Position numbers and translations under genes: made by a program. From contig CM057342.1 in the NCBI GenBank assembly GCA_030015575.1, positions 621,641,348 through 621,705,347 of the forward strand: a stretch of DNA of 64,000 nucleotides. The letters run 5' to 3'. The stretch is from Agapanthus africanus. Taxonomy: Eukaryota > Streptophyta > Magnoliopsida > Asparagales > Amaryllidaceae. Numbering within the stretch: the stretch's first letter is position 1; each line of letters starts with the position of its first letter. The notes below the pieces were generated by a model. It was not told the origin of the DNA. It saw nothing but the letters and a program-made list of their open reading frames with translations, and ran no database searches. Positions 8,225-18,808 of this stretch are shown here, piece by piece.

Positions 8225-10538
8225 AAACCAAACACTATAACTAAATTAGATGATGTTTTAGTTTTGAGACCAAAAATTTACCCGTATTTAGTTTCGAATT
8301 CCTAGTTTCTGTCCATTTCAAAACGGCACCCAGAAATATTTTGTATATGCCAGTAGACTAAATTTTAAGAAAGAAAACTTGGTACAAAATTCGGGGACAA
8401 ACAGACAAATTTTTGCCGGGATTTGGCCAAGATTCTCTGTATATCCCCAAATTTTGTCAGTTGCTTGGAATTGTAGAAACTAGATTTTTGGTATATCTCT
8501 TTTTGTCCCAGATTTTGTTTTGTACTATTTGTGCATATGGGCAATATGGGACTGTTTTCGGTCTAAATTTTAGTATCGTTTATGATCCATAGTTTGTTGA
8601 TGTGTTGTTAAACATCGTCTAATTGCTATATATTCAATTAGACAGGGTTGCACATATGTTGTTGTTACTTGTTGGTGAGATATATATACCTTGTAATGGT
8701 TTAGCCGGATTGTTTTGTTGAATAACCCCTTGTGTGATGTGTTTGTACACTTTTGATTTATATTGTTGTATATTCTTTTGTTCGGGACGAATGGTCGACT
8801 TTTGGACTTCTTTTCCGCTTGATGTATAATCTTTTATTAGGACACGACCAGGATGCGGTCTATGTTACCATTGTATATATTTCATTACATGTACTAGGAT
8901 GAACCCAGGAGAAGTGCTCGAGTAGCCGGGTTCTAAAGTGTGGTAGGTGGCCCTCTCATAGAGTTGAGATCGGGCTACCTCGCTCTAGAATTGGTGGGTT
9001 GCTCGTCGCACTTGTAGGGGTTCTAGGATAGATCCGCGGAGGGGTTCTTAAGTTACCGGATTTTAAAAAGTACCGAGTGTCCCACTCATGAAATTGAGGC
9101 TGGGTTACCCTTTTTCTAGGATTGACGGGTAGCTTGTCGTGCTTGTAGGGGTCTTGGTTCGATATTGTACGGACTATCCACACGACCGGAGAACGTCGCG
9201 TTTTATTTGCGGCTCAAATGAAATGCGGAGCTCCTAGTTTATCCGCCATTCTATATTTTTTGCTACATGCCTGTGATGTTTTTACATGCCTGTGTTAATG
9301 ATATATATATTATATATTATATGTTTCTATATGTTTTGCATCCGCACTAGCCCTGCCGCCGCCCTACCGTAAGTTAAGTAACCTTACGGTGAAGACCCGA
9401 GGCCGTGTGGCGAATGCGGATGGAATATAAAAGCATGCTATTTTGGTTGTTTCTGTTGTGTCTAGAAACTTGAAATAATGGGACAGAATTATATGTTTAA
9501 TGTAAGGAAAATAAACCTAAAATGATGTTGTTGAAACCCAAATTTAAAACTATAGCCTTATTCTTTTACTTTGCATAGTGGTATTTGGTTAAGAATATCC
9601 TACATCTCATTCGATGAAGAAAGTGCCTCGATCCCTTCACGGGGAGTTCATTCTTAAGCAAAAGATTATGTCACTATAAACACTCGGTTTTCTTTATAAC
9701 CACTTGTTTTAAAAGCGAAGCCTAAACTGCTCCTTTCCAAAACCACTCGAGTTCTTTCAACGATATCAAGTTCATTACGTTAAAGGTTTTTCGCTAAAAA
9801 CTAGCTGTATCTCTCCATCATTTCAGATAGGTAGCACTTAGTATTCGTGATGTGTTTGTTGGCATGCGTCAAGGCATAGTGTGCTGTGGCTGAGTGATAC
9901 TTATCTGTTGCATAGTGATGTGATTGATCGGGACCGTCATATAGCTCTGTTGGTATGCCCCAAGGGCTTGTGACGATGGGTTCGAGTTAATCAAGATAAT
10001 GATGGGTAGAACTTGACTATCAACATATGATTTGTTGGCATGTGTCAAATTCATAGGTCGTTAAGGGAAAAAACCATATCGGGAGTTTCAAACATAAAGG
10101 AAACTTATCAAGTATGTGCATAGCTTCTGGAGTGTGGTAATTTTGGCCGGCTTCCATCAAGGTTATCACACGATGATAGTTGGGTCCCGATTCCTACTGA
10201 TGAGTAGGTATTACTCCTCGAGAGATTTTCACTTCACAATTAGCTAAGCTATTAGGTGTTTAGAAAGTGTTAACGATGTTACGCCTTTGCAGAAATAAGG
10301 TTATTAAATTTGGTCTGTGCGAAAGCACATGGGACCTCCCTCGGAGTACCAATAATGACCTGGCTGAACGGTTGGCGAACTTATAAGGTGTATATGATCC
10401 CGACTAGTTTTCCTTTTAGGGTTTGAAGGAGATTTCGAGGAAACAGTGGGATCCATCTTTACTAGATAAATTAATAAATCAATCTAATCTTGATAGAGTG
10501 CACACTGAGTGTTTCTTTTCTCTCTCTGGTTTGCGACT
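8225..10538 (+). other. Untranslated leader of Angela element E
   Basis: About 2.3 kb between primer-binding site and gag, alignable in blocks with 59814-62323 (element F) and, inverted, with the Copia-1 leader. A block around 8921-9150 is duplicated with a period of about 130 bp; F carries it once (near 60925-61030). No coding capacity seen. Confidence 0.6.
9366..9390 (+). other. Conserved leader hairpin of Angela (copy E)
   Basis: Stem arms ACCGTAAG/CTTACGGT enclose a 9-base loop. The same position in F (61326-61348) and Copia-1 (32189-32211, minus strand) has CCGTTAG/CTAACGG with the same loop length. The T-A to A-T exchange keeps the pair. It lies inside a longer conserved block that begins TTTTGCATCCGC and ends GCGAATGCGGA. 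Confidence 0.6.
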
Positions 10539-10800
10539 ATGACTGACCTTAAACTAAAACTCATAAACCCAGTTGACCGAACCTTTTTACCATCTGGGTT
10601 TGGAATATCATGATTCACGACAAAGTTGCATATGTCCCTACTGCTCCTAGTTCGCTTTTTCCTTCTCCAGAAGACTTCGTATCACTACAAAGATCCATAT
10701 TGTTTGGAAAGACCATCTCGTATAGTTACATAAGAAATCGAAGAAATTTATTTCATTCCAAGGATGGTCACAGGTTATGGAGAATTTGGAATGTATAATT
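10539..10800 (+). pseudogene. Angela gag remnant (element E)
   Basis: Begins at the position equivalent to the gag start of element F (62324), after the same run of TTTCTTTTCTCTCTC. Only scattered similarity to the F gag remains, so it is a decayed relic with several breaks. Confidence 0.45.
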
Positions 10801-11940
10801 CTGTTGTCTCTCCTACTTCACCTTCTCTCAAATTGAGAGCTCATTGTATTAGGATTGTACACCAGTTACACTTGTTTGATAGTCTTCTTCCAAATCTTAG
10901 ACTGGTGCTGAAAGGTAGGGAAGGAATAAAACCAACCAGCCTAAGTATGGTGTACACAAGGTAAGATGTAGAGACATATAAAGAGGTTGAAGTGAGGGCA
11001 AAGAAAATTGCAACTAGTGTCATGAATATGGGCAGTGGAAAAGGTATTACTAGGAATACCTGGCTAACCCCTTGAAACATTTTTAATGTTTTAGTTTTTC
11101 TGTGTTATTGCAATTGAAAACTGTTTTCCAATTAATTCTGACTCTAGGGTTTGTATTTACTGAATTAGTATCTCATATCTGTCGGGCGTTACAAATGCTG
11201 ACAGGGAGTAGATTTTTAGGAAATGGGTGATTTGATTTTCAATATCGGAATTCGTAAAAATTGGTAATATTGGATTAAATCGCCTGGTTTTACCTAACGG
11301 CAAATATTTGGTTTTGAATAACCGCTGTTAGACAATAATTTTTAAAATGATATATCTGTATCTTCATTTTATAAAGTGAGATATAAATTTTGAAAATTGT
11401 GTTCTAAACATTTACCTTTTTCAGTTGAGGATAAGGTAAGGTGCATTGAATAACGGTATAGACGTTCTTAACCAAAATATAGTTTTTTCAATTCATGGCT
11501 CACGGAGTTTGAGTTAGTATACTTCTGAGACTTATACATGGTAATGTATTTTGTCCGGTGTCCTTTGGGACAAGTGGTTGATACTCTTACTTCATTCAGT
11601 TTACTTATGAGTTCTCTGGTTTTAGACATGCATTTGTTGAAATGTAAGGTCCAAAGATTTTGAGAATTTCATAGGGTATAAAAATAAAATAGAGAACCAT
11701 ATATTAGAAGTATCTGAAATGATCGAAGATGTACATATTTATGCTAGGTATTCTATCGTAGTAATTTTAAGAACTTGATTCTCTCACAGGTTACTCATCT
11801 GTGGGTGCACTCCTTGGTGAGTAATGTTGTATGGCCTTTTTCCATTTAGGCGATATCCATTGAAAACAGCTGCATAACATTTGAATCTGGTTCCATCTAA
11901 ATTAATGGATTTGATTCTATATCGACATATAATAGTAGTT
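10801..11940. other. Unassigned AT-rich stretch
   Basis: About 1.1 kb in which I see no LTR boundary, recognisable protein domain or clear repeat. It may be further decayed Angela interior, the missing Tat 3' LTR, or older sequence. Confidence 0.3.
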
Positions 11941-12584
11941 GTTTACCGCCAAAGACTGGACCGAGATGTTGGAGGACGTCTAGCCTGAATTTGTGGGCAG
12001 ATACTGTATGGATCATATCCTTCCACCTATCCGAAGATGCCAAGTTGATTTATGGCATCGTATATTAGAGGTTTCTTCAAATATGACCGATGTAGCAGAC
12101 TTATCAGATTCTCCCTCATTTGTGAGGGGTTTTTGATTTGAGGGATGCTCTTCCCTGCAGGCGCAAGCCCCTACAGTTAATTACGTTATTGCGTTGCTAT
12201 AACAACTTTCACTTGCTCCAGACAGATAAATTTGTGTCATATTATGTTTGTTTATATGGGGTGTTCACCACCGAAAGACGGACTGAGACGTTGGGACGTC
12301 TGGCTTGAATTCTGGGGGCGGATGATATTTGGATTTATCCGTCCACCTCTCCGAAAATACCAAGTTGATTTATGACACCATATATCGGAGATTTGGACGG
12401 ATGCGGCCATTGTAGCGTGACTTTATCAGATCCCCCCTCATTTTATGAGTGGTTTTTTAATTGTGGGGACGCTCTTCCCTGCAGGTGCAAGCCCTACAGT
12501 TAATTACGTTACCGCATCGCGATAACCACTTTCTCCTACTCCGAAAGTTCACTTCGTGTTATGTGTGTTTTGTTTTAGTTTGGT
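11941..12584. repeat. 322-bp tandem repeat, two units
   Basis: Two diverged units start near 11941 and 12263. Each includes an ACCGAGATGTTGG-like start, the segment CCAAGTTGATTTATG and the landmark GCTCTTCCCTGCAGG followed by CTACAGTTAATTACGTTA. Long-period tandem repeats are typical of the 3' region of Tat/Ogre elements. Confidence 0.65.
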
Positions 12585-12751
12585 TGTCCGTGGATTGTAT
12601 ACGGAGACTAATTTATGCCGTTTCCCGTAGGGCGTGGATTAGTCCAAATCCGTATATTTTAGATTTGGGTTTGGGTTGATTTAAGGATCGTTAATCTGAT
12701 TTGAGATTAAGATAGAATCAAAACGTATGAGTGTTCGGGCTCAATTATTTT

Positions 12752-12947
12752 AGTTTATGGACACCGCGGTCCATTATCGCCATGTTTGAGGCAAGGTGTT
12801 AGTTTAAGGACGTTTCGGTCCTTTATCGCTGTATTTGGGGGCAAATATTAGTTTAAGGACATTTCGTTCCCTTATCGCCTTATTTGGAGGCGAATATTAG
12901 TTTAAGAACATTTCGGTCCATTATTCATCTTGCGCGCACGTGTATTT
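12752..12947. repeat. 49-bp tandem repeat array (left copy)
   Basis: Four units start at 12752, 12801, 12850 and 12899, exactly 49 bp apart. Each reads AGTTTAAGGACATTTCGG with small changes, then TCC-TTATCGCC and TTTGGAGGC. The same family recurs in the same orientation at 50748-50845 and 52908-53050. Confidence 0.85.
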
Positions 12948-15184
12948 GTTACGTGATGAAGTGAACAATGGAGATATGGAATGCACCCAATTTGGGGCGC
13001 GATCCGATTTGAGGCATGCACGTCAATTTCGAAGTGCATCAGCGAAAGAAGTTGTTGGTCATTGGGACCCGCCTCCTTTCTGAAGACGTTGAGGAATTAC
13101 AACGACATATATCAGAGATGTGGAGAGATGTACCCTTTTGAACTAAATCCCGTATTTGAGGAAAAAATGGTTGTTGTGGACCTATGAATCATTAGTCGTA
13201 TTTGAGACTAAGATTACTTTAGGAGATATAGAATGAATATCTTTTTGGATATCATCAATGGGAGACTACTAGTCATTTTTGAGACTAAGATCAGTTTGGG
13301 AAACTATGAGCAATATGAGCTCGGTTGATTTAAAATCAAAGAGGTTTAACTTCAGGAAACTTAGCCGATTTGGGTGAGATATAATTACTCCACAGTACTA
13401 AGCACGTGCGTTTCACGTAGGCACTGGATTAGTGCTAATCACTAGAGTTCTATGGCGCTCACGTGTGAAATACGTGAGGCCCCCAAATATGGGGCGCTGC
13501 ACCTTCTTTACAGAAGTGCTAAGCACTAGATTAGATCTCTCGTGCAAAACACGTGGCTGCCTTCTTTTGGAATGACTGCCTAATTGACAAAGAAATTTTC
13601 TTTGCTTTTTAGGCGCTCACATGAGAATCACGTGAGTCAGCTTTGGTTTTCTTTTGCTTGTTTCCTTTTTTTAAGCACTCACATGGGGAAACACGTGAGA
13701 CAGTTTTGGTTGTTCTTTTTGTTCATTTGAAGCAATCACGTGGGAAACACGTGAGACTTCATAATAGTGCTAAGCACTAACGAGCCACCAAGCTATTCTT
13801 GTGTTTGCTTAGAGATATTGATCTCCTGTTAATGACATTTTTAGATATTGATGATCATCAAGATTTCGGTTTTGAGGATCTTGGATCATCATCTTTTTTT
13901 GAAGAACTAAATTCTTTATATAGGGTTAAACCCTAATTTTTGGAGGAATTAAATTTCCATATGCTCCTGTTATTTCTTTTTCTTTTATGACCTAGTTCTT
14001 TTCCCCTAAGTTTTGAATCTGCAGAATAAAATCTCCCCGATGAGAATTAAATTCTCAACTTGTGGGGGGATTTGCTTCTGCAAATCTCAACTAGAGGAAG
14101 AACCAAGTTCTTATATGAATGGTTAAACTCTTAGATAGGCAAAGAAGAGACATTATGATCTCTGTGTGATATTTTTACCTAGGGTTTCAATGAGGCAAGT
14201 CTTCTTCTTCTTTTGAGAATTAAATTCTCTTTCTTTTTCAAGAGCTTACTGTATATTTTTTTTTGCAGAAGCTTGTGGGGAGTTCTGTCTATCTTTAGAT
14301 TTAATCTCCTTGTTCCTATTTATAGGAGAAGGGAAAAAATTACGATGTTAAGAAAATCTCTTATTGAGAGATTATGAAGATTAATTGGTGAATTTTATTC
14401 ACCGTTGGATTTTCAATCCAAATGCTCTCTGTTTAACAGAGAAGATTTCTTATTTGTTTAATAAGATTAAGAAATATTTTCCCATGAATATCTTGTTAAT
14501 TTAGCAAAATTAGGAAAATATTTTCCTAAGATAGATTTTTATTCTACCAGATGATTGGAGGGTGATTTTATAATCACCGTTGGATCTTTGATCCAAGGGT
14601 TCTCTATTTAACAGAGAAGATCTTCCTAGTTTGAGAAATATCAAGGAAATATTTCCCATATAGAATTTAATTCTATCAGGTGGTTTGATTGGTGATAATT
14701 TATCACAATTGGATTTTAAATCCAAAATTCTCTGTTAGAGAAGAATCTTTCCATATCAGAAAGATCAGGGAAAATATTTCCCAAATAGAATTTAATTCTA
14801 TTACATAGAATTTAATTATATCTTGCCAAAGAGTACAGCAGGAGAACTCACGTGTTTAACACGTGACCCCTAACATGGGTTTTAGCATGCTTTATTTTCA
14901 GCGCTCATATGCATATAAACTCTCACATGTTTAACACGTGAGGCCTGTTTGGCTTACTAATTATTTGATTGCAGCGCCTATATGATTTGCATATAGACAC
15001 TCACGTGTTTAACACGTGTGGCTCTTTTAGCCCATTTGTTTTTAACTGCAGTGCCTATATGCTTTTGCATATAGGTGCTCACATGTTTAACACGTGAGAC
15101 TTGAATAGTGGGGAATTTTCCCCCTTTCCTTTTTTTATGAGGGAACAAATGCCCCCAGCGTTGGTCTCACGTGGCTTGCACGTG
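12937..15184 (+). promoter_or_regulatory. Array of paired G-boxes (16 CACGTG sites)
   Basis: CACGTG starts at 12937, 13403, 13460, 13550, 13629, 13692, 13737, 13748, 14849, 14860, 14935, 15002, 15013, 15091, 15168 and 15179. Most sit in pairs, or beside a one-base variant (CACATG, TACGTG, CACGTA), exactly 11 bp apart, giving CACGTG-n5-CACGTG within a larger palindrome. The array stops about 80 bp before a plus-strand TATA box. G-boxes bind bHLH and bZIP factors. I infer a promoter/enhancer for the PMD gene. Confidence 0.65.
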
Positions 15185-15527
15185 AGTGCAATGCTGTCCA
15201 TCCTTACAACCGTTGGATTGCTTAGGGGAACGGGGAGATGAACCGCTCCCCATCACGTCTTATAAATAGGTGTTTATCTCTTTAGATAATCACTGCTTCT
15301 TCATCTTCTTCCTTAACCTTTTCTTGAGAATTTAATTCTCCTCTCAGAGCTTAGCTCTCTGTCCATAGATTTTTCAGAGTTAAACTCTGAAAAAACTCTC
15401 TTTTTGGGTAAGGATCTTGAACGACATTTACCCCTTAGGGAAAACCCCCTTTTTTCTTTGGATTTCAAATCCATTAACAGAGTTTTGCTCTTGCCTTGAA
15501 CTGATCTCTTAGAGATCTAAACATACC
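13880..15527. repeat. Chain of short palindromes
   Basis: Nearly continuous small inverted repeats with central AT: GGATTTTCAATCC, GGATCTTTGATCC, CTCTGTTTAACAGAG, GGAAATATTTCC, AGAATTTAATTCT, GAGAATTTAATTCTC, CAGAGTTAAACTCTG and others. Between about 14390 and 14830 they are arranged in roughly 110-bp diverged repeats. The chain resumes at 24647 after element B. Confidence 0.65.
15261..15268 (+). promoter_or_regulatory. TATA box of the presumed PMD gene promoter
   Basis: TATAAATA follows the G-box array and is followed about 25 bp on by a CT-rich patch (CTTCTTCATCTTCTTCC), as in plant core promoters. Without element B it would lie about 0.8 kb upstream of the PMD coding start near 25174. No transcription data are available. 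Confidence 0.5.
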
Positions 15528-17344
15528 TGATTGATCGTTTTTCCCGTTGTGTAGTATATAGAGAAATTTGTAAAGAACTTCACAACCAAAAACTATTTTG
15601 ACCGCAATCAAACTACGGTGTCGGATGTAGTTAATGAATGAGTGCGGATCGTCCACAGGGATTGCACAATTCAATTGTATTTTGATACGTTTGAAATGAA
15701 ATGTTAAGCAACAATAAAAGAAAACATGATTCAAGAATGATTTGTATTCGAGTGTCACTATTCTTTATGCAAGAATCAAGAAACTATAAACAATCAAGAA
15801 TCGGTTGTTTTGATAATATTTCCAATCAACAATCAAGAATCTAAATGAGGCTCGTAGGAATCGATCGGGTCTATAGACGTGATGTAATCTAAAGATATCG
15901 TGTTCTTGTCCTTCGAAGGATTGATACTAGATCGATGATCATCGACAAGAGTTAGGGTTTTCTCGTGAAACTAGGGTTTCATCTTATCCCTTGTTCTATT
16001 GTCGATATCATTCACATTCTAGCCTCTAGCAATTTCAAGAAACGATCCTAACTCACCCATTTTGAACGATGTCAATCAAGAAAGCATCGAAACAAAATGG
16101 GTTGTCGGTTCTTGAACTTGCTAGGGTTTACAAACCATCGTAGGAATCAAGAATCGATTAAAGCTTTGTTACATCATCATTCTACAACCGTCTCGACTCC
16201 TTTACGAGCGGAGTTTTATTCACACATCACCACAAAGATAATATTCAAGAATTGTAAAGATAACATGATGCGGAATTTAAAGAAAACAAGATAAAAGAAT
16301 ATCACCTTTTATTTAATCAACAATTTCAATACATTCTTTCAAGAATCTACAAGAAGAAGAAATCGATCGTTGACTCGGCTTCGCTCGTCTCCGTGGATCG
16401 TGGATCTACTTTGATCTCTTGCCCGATTGAAGATCGGCTCGGCTCATAAAAGGGTTGAAGGCATCTTGCTTGGCTTGCACTCAAGATCTTGAATTGTGGT
16501 TGGATTTAGGGTTAGGGTTTCCTACAAGCCCTGTCACTAGACTTGAGGAAGAGGGGATGAAGAAAGAGATTGATTTTTCTAAACTTTCCCAAGGTTGAAT
16601 CCTTTCTCACAATGAGCCTAGGGTCTTATTTATAGAACTCCCAAACCCTAGGTTTAGGTTTGAATTAGAACTTTCCCTCCCAAAGTTTGTTGAAGAGTTT
16701 CTAGAAGGAGTTTGTTAGGAGTTAGCTTAGGGTTTAAGCTAGGGTTTAGGGAAAGTTCTAGAAGTATTAGGCTAGTTTAGGTGTTTGCTGATCTGGTGGA
16801 AGTATCTGGAATATTCTGGAAACTGGGATGTCTTTCTGAGCAGTGGGCCCTGGCAGAAGCATACTGGGATAAAAATTAGCTGATGACGTCACCTCTTAGC
16901 CGCTGATCAGCCGCAATTACCATGTAAATGCCGCGCTTCCGCGGCTTGTTAGTGGGCTTGGGCCTTGGGCTTTCTGCTGAAGGTTTTCACTGGAGTTTGG
17001 GTCTTTCTCTGATGTTTTGATTTGTATAGTCCCTTCTGTGTTGATACCAGATTTGAGTTAAGTGAGTTTACGAGCAATTGTAATGGTCGAGCAATGTAAT
17101 GATCGAGCAAGCTTCTCTTTTCCTGCACAGACTTCGAAACACGGGTTGCAAGATATAGAAAATATGCCATGTGATGAAATGCAGTCAATTTCCCTAGAAA
17201 TGCCGGTTTTAAGGTCGAATACATGTAATCTGATATTTTGCGACCGATTTGCTAATATGTGAATTATGAATACCGTACACTTCTATATGGATGAAAATGA
17301 TGAGGAAATTGCCGACTAAAATATGCAATATTTTCGACTGATCA
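15528..17344 (-). repeat. 3' LTR of element B
   Basis: 1817 bp, TGATCAGTCG... to ...CGATCAATCA in element sense. TATA box at 16627-16634 and TGACGTCA at 16884-16891. It carries AAACCCTA telobox-like motifs and GC-rich palindromes near 16899-16945. Confidence 0.92.
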
Positions 17345-17360
17345 AATACCCCCAAACTTA
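17345..17360 (-). other. Polypurine tract of element B
   Basis: In element sense TAAGTTTGGGGGTATT directly before the LTR, the same as in element A. Confidence 0.8.
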
Positions 17361-18808
17361 ATTTCGATCGTCTCGAGCGAATGTTTTATTAAAAAGAGAA
17401 GGAGAAAATAAAGAAAGAGAAAAACTAACTAGCACACTTTCGTAGGCAACACGATTGCACTGAGCACGTGCAACAAGCCTTTAAACCTCTAGGTGTCCCT
17501 AGTAGGAGGAGTGTTGTCTCCTGAGGGTTTTCAGCGGATTGCACCCACAAAATCCAATAATAAAAGCAAGATCATGAATATTACATTTAAAGAAAAGAAT
17601 TGTAAAAGTAAGACTTTGAAAATTAGGGTTTTCAACTAAGCTAGCTTTTCGGTTGTCATGAGCCCTATCTTAATGGTCATGAAAAAATGTCAGAAATCAC
17701 GTCCTCCCTCAATAAAACATCGTCTTATTCTTCATTCCTATCTTTCTTCCAAACATCGATCATATAACCCTGCGTGTGTGTAAAGACATCCCTACACCCG
17801 GAGAATTCAATTCAAGCTATCATACTCTTGCCCATCAGCCTCAGTATATATATATTTTTTCGATGAGCTTACACACTTTCATGCGACCGTTAATACTTCT
17901 TGAGGTACTAACCGACCGATTACTCCTGTGCTTGCTTATTTGGTGTATTTTCCTAATCTTGCACCACCTTAGGTATAGCAGTGACTCCCAGACCAGTTGG
18001 CCTTAGGGCACTAGATGAAGAAGCACCCTCGCTATATATTTTTTTATTTCCCTCGGTGATAACAAAACCAGTGTCCATTTTTCTCACCATATATATATAT
18101 ATATATTTTTTTTTATACTTTTGGCTTTAAGACAAGAGCATTTCAAGGTATCCTCTACTATCCCAGGCTTCACGACGTGTGTAAGTGCGAATAGCAGGGT
18201 AGCAACGTTCAAAATGTTTGGCTTCCAGAATAGAAACTATTTTTCAGACTTATTTTTATCCTCAGATTAGTGACGTCCTTCATCTTACTAACCCTTGGGA
18301 CAACGGCTCATAACTACTTATTACTAGTTCGTATAAGAAAACTTCTAATTTTCTTAGTTTTCTAGAATTTTTCTAATCTCATGGATGTAACTTTTCACTT
18401 TCTAAACTTTCATTATCTTATTTATATACAAAAAAGTGTAAATATTAAAATTATTTTTATATTTGAAATTTTTTAAATTTTTATGGGTTTTTGAAAATTT
18501 TTAATTTTTATAGATTTTTTTAAAAAAAATGTTTTGTGCTTATGCAGATGATATGCAAATGATGCGAAAATAAGCACAAACCTCCCCCAAACTTGTTTTC
18601 AACAGTGTCCTCACTGTTGCCGACAGCTATATCTACAAAAACCTGTAAATCTGGGAGGAATTATTAGTGGGGGCAAAATATTTAAGTGAAGAACCTCCCC
18701 CAAACTTATTTTTGGCTCAAAATTTTGTAAAAATTTTCTTTTCAGGAGCCCGAAAAAATTATACCCCCCCCCCCCAAACTTGAATTATGCAATGTTAAAC
18801 TTTGAAAA
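17361..18808 (-). other. 3' noncoding region of element B
   Basis: Holds three further G-rich tracts in element sense (about 18764-18780, 18694-18708 and 18581-18597) and the AACAGTG/CACTGTT-type stem-loop near 18601-18618. It is conserved with A and C. A short (TA)n run lies near 18090-18112. Confidence 0.7.

Larger units (their letters stand above)
6212..10800 (+). mobile_element. Angela-type Ty1/copia element E (5' part)
   Basis: Starts with a complete 2000-bp LTR beginning TGTTGG, followed by a tRNA-iMet primer-binding site, a leader of about 2.3 kb and a decayed gag. The LTR start (TGTTGG...GCCCTCAAG), the leader layout and the leader hairpin match elements F and Copia-1 here and resemble the BARE/Angela lineage. 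No 3' LTR for it is visible, and the right boundary near 10800 is only where similarity to element F gag fades. Broken, with many interruptions; likely old. Confidence 0.7.

Noticed and set aside
11941-12584. Candidate LTR pair (322-bp direct repeats)
   Set aside because: Units are adjacent, lack TG...CA ends and have no interior between them; a tandem repeat instead.
12981-13187. 68-codon plus-strand open frame
   Set aside because: No family resemblance and lies in the repeat-rich Tat 3' region.
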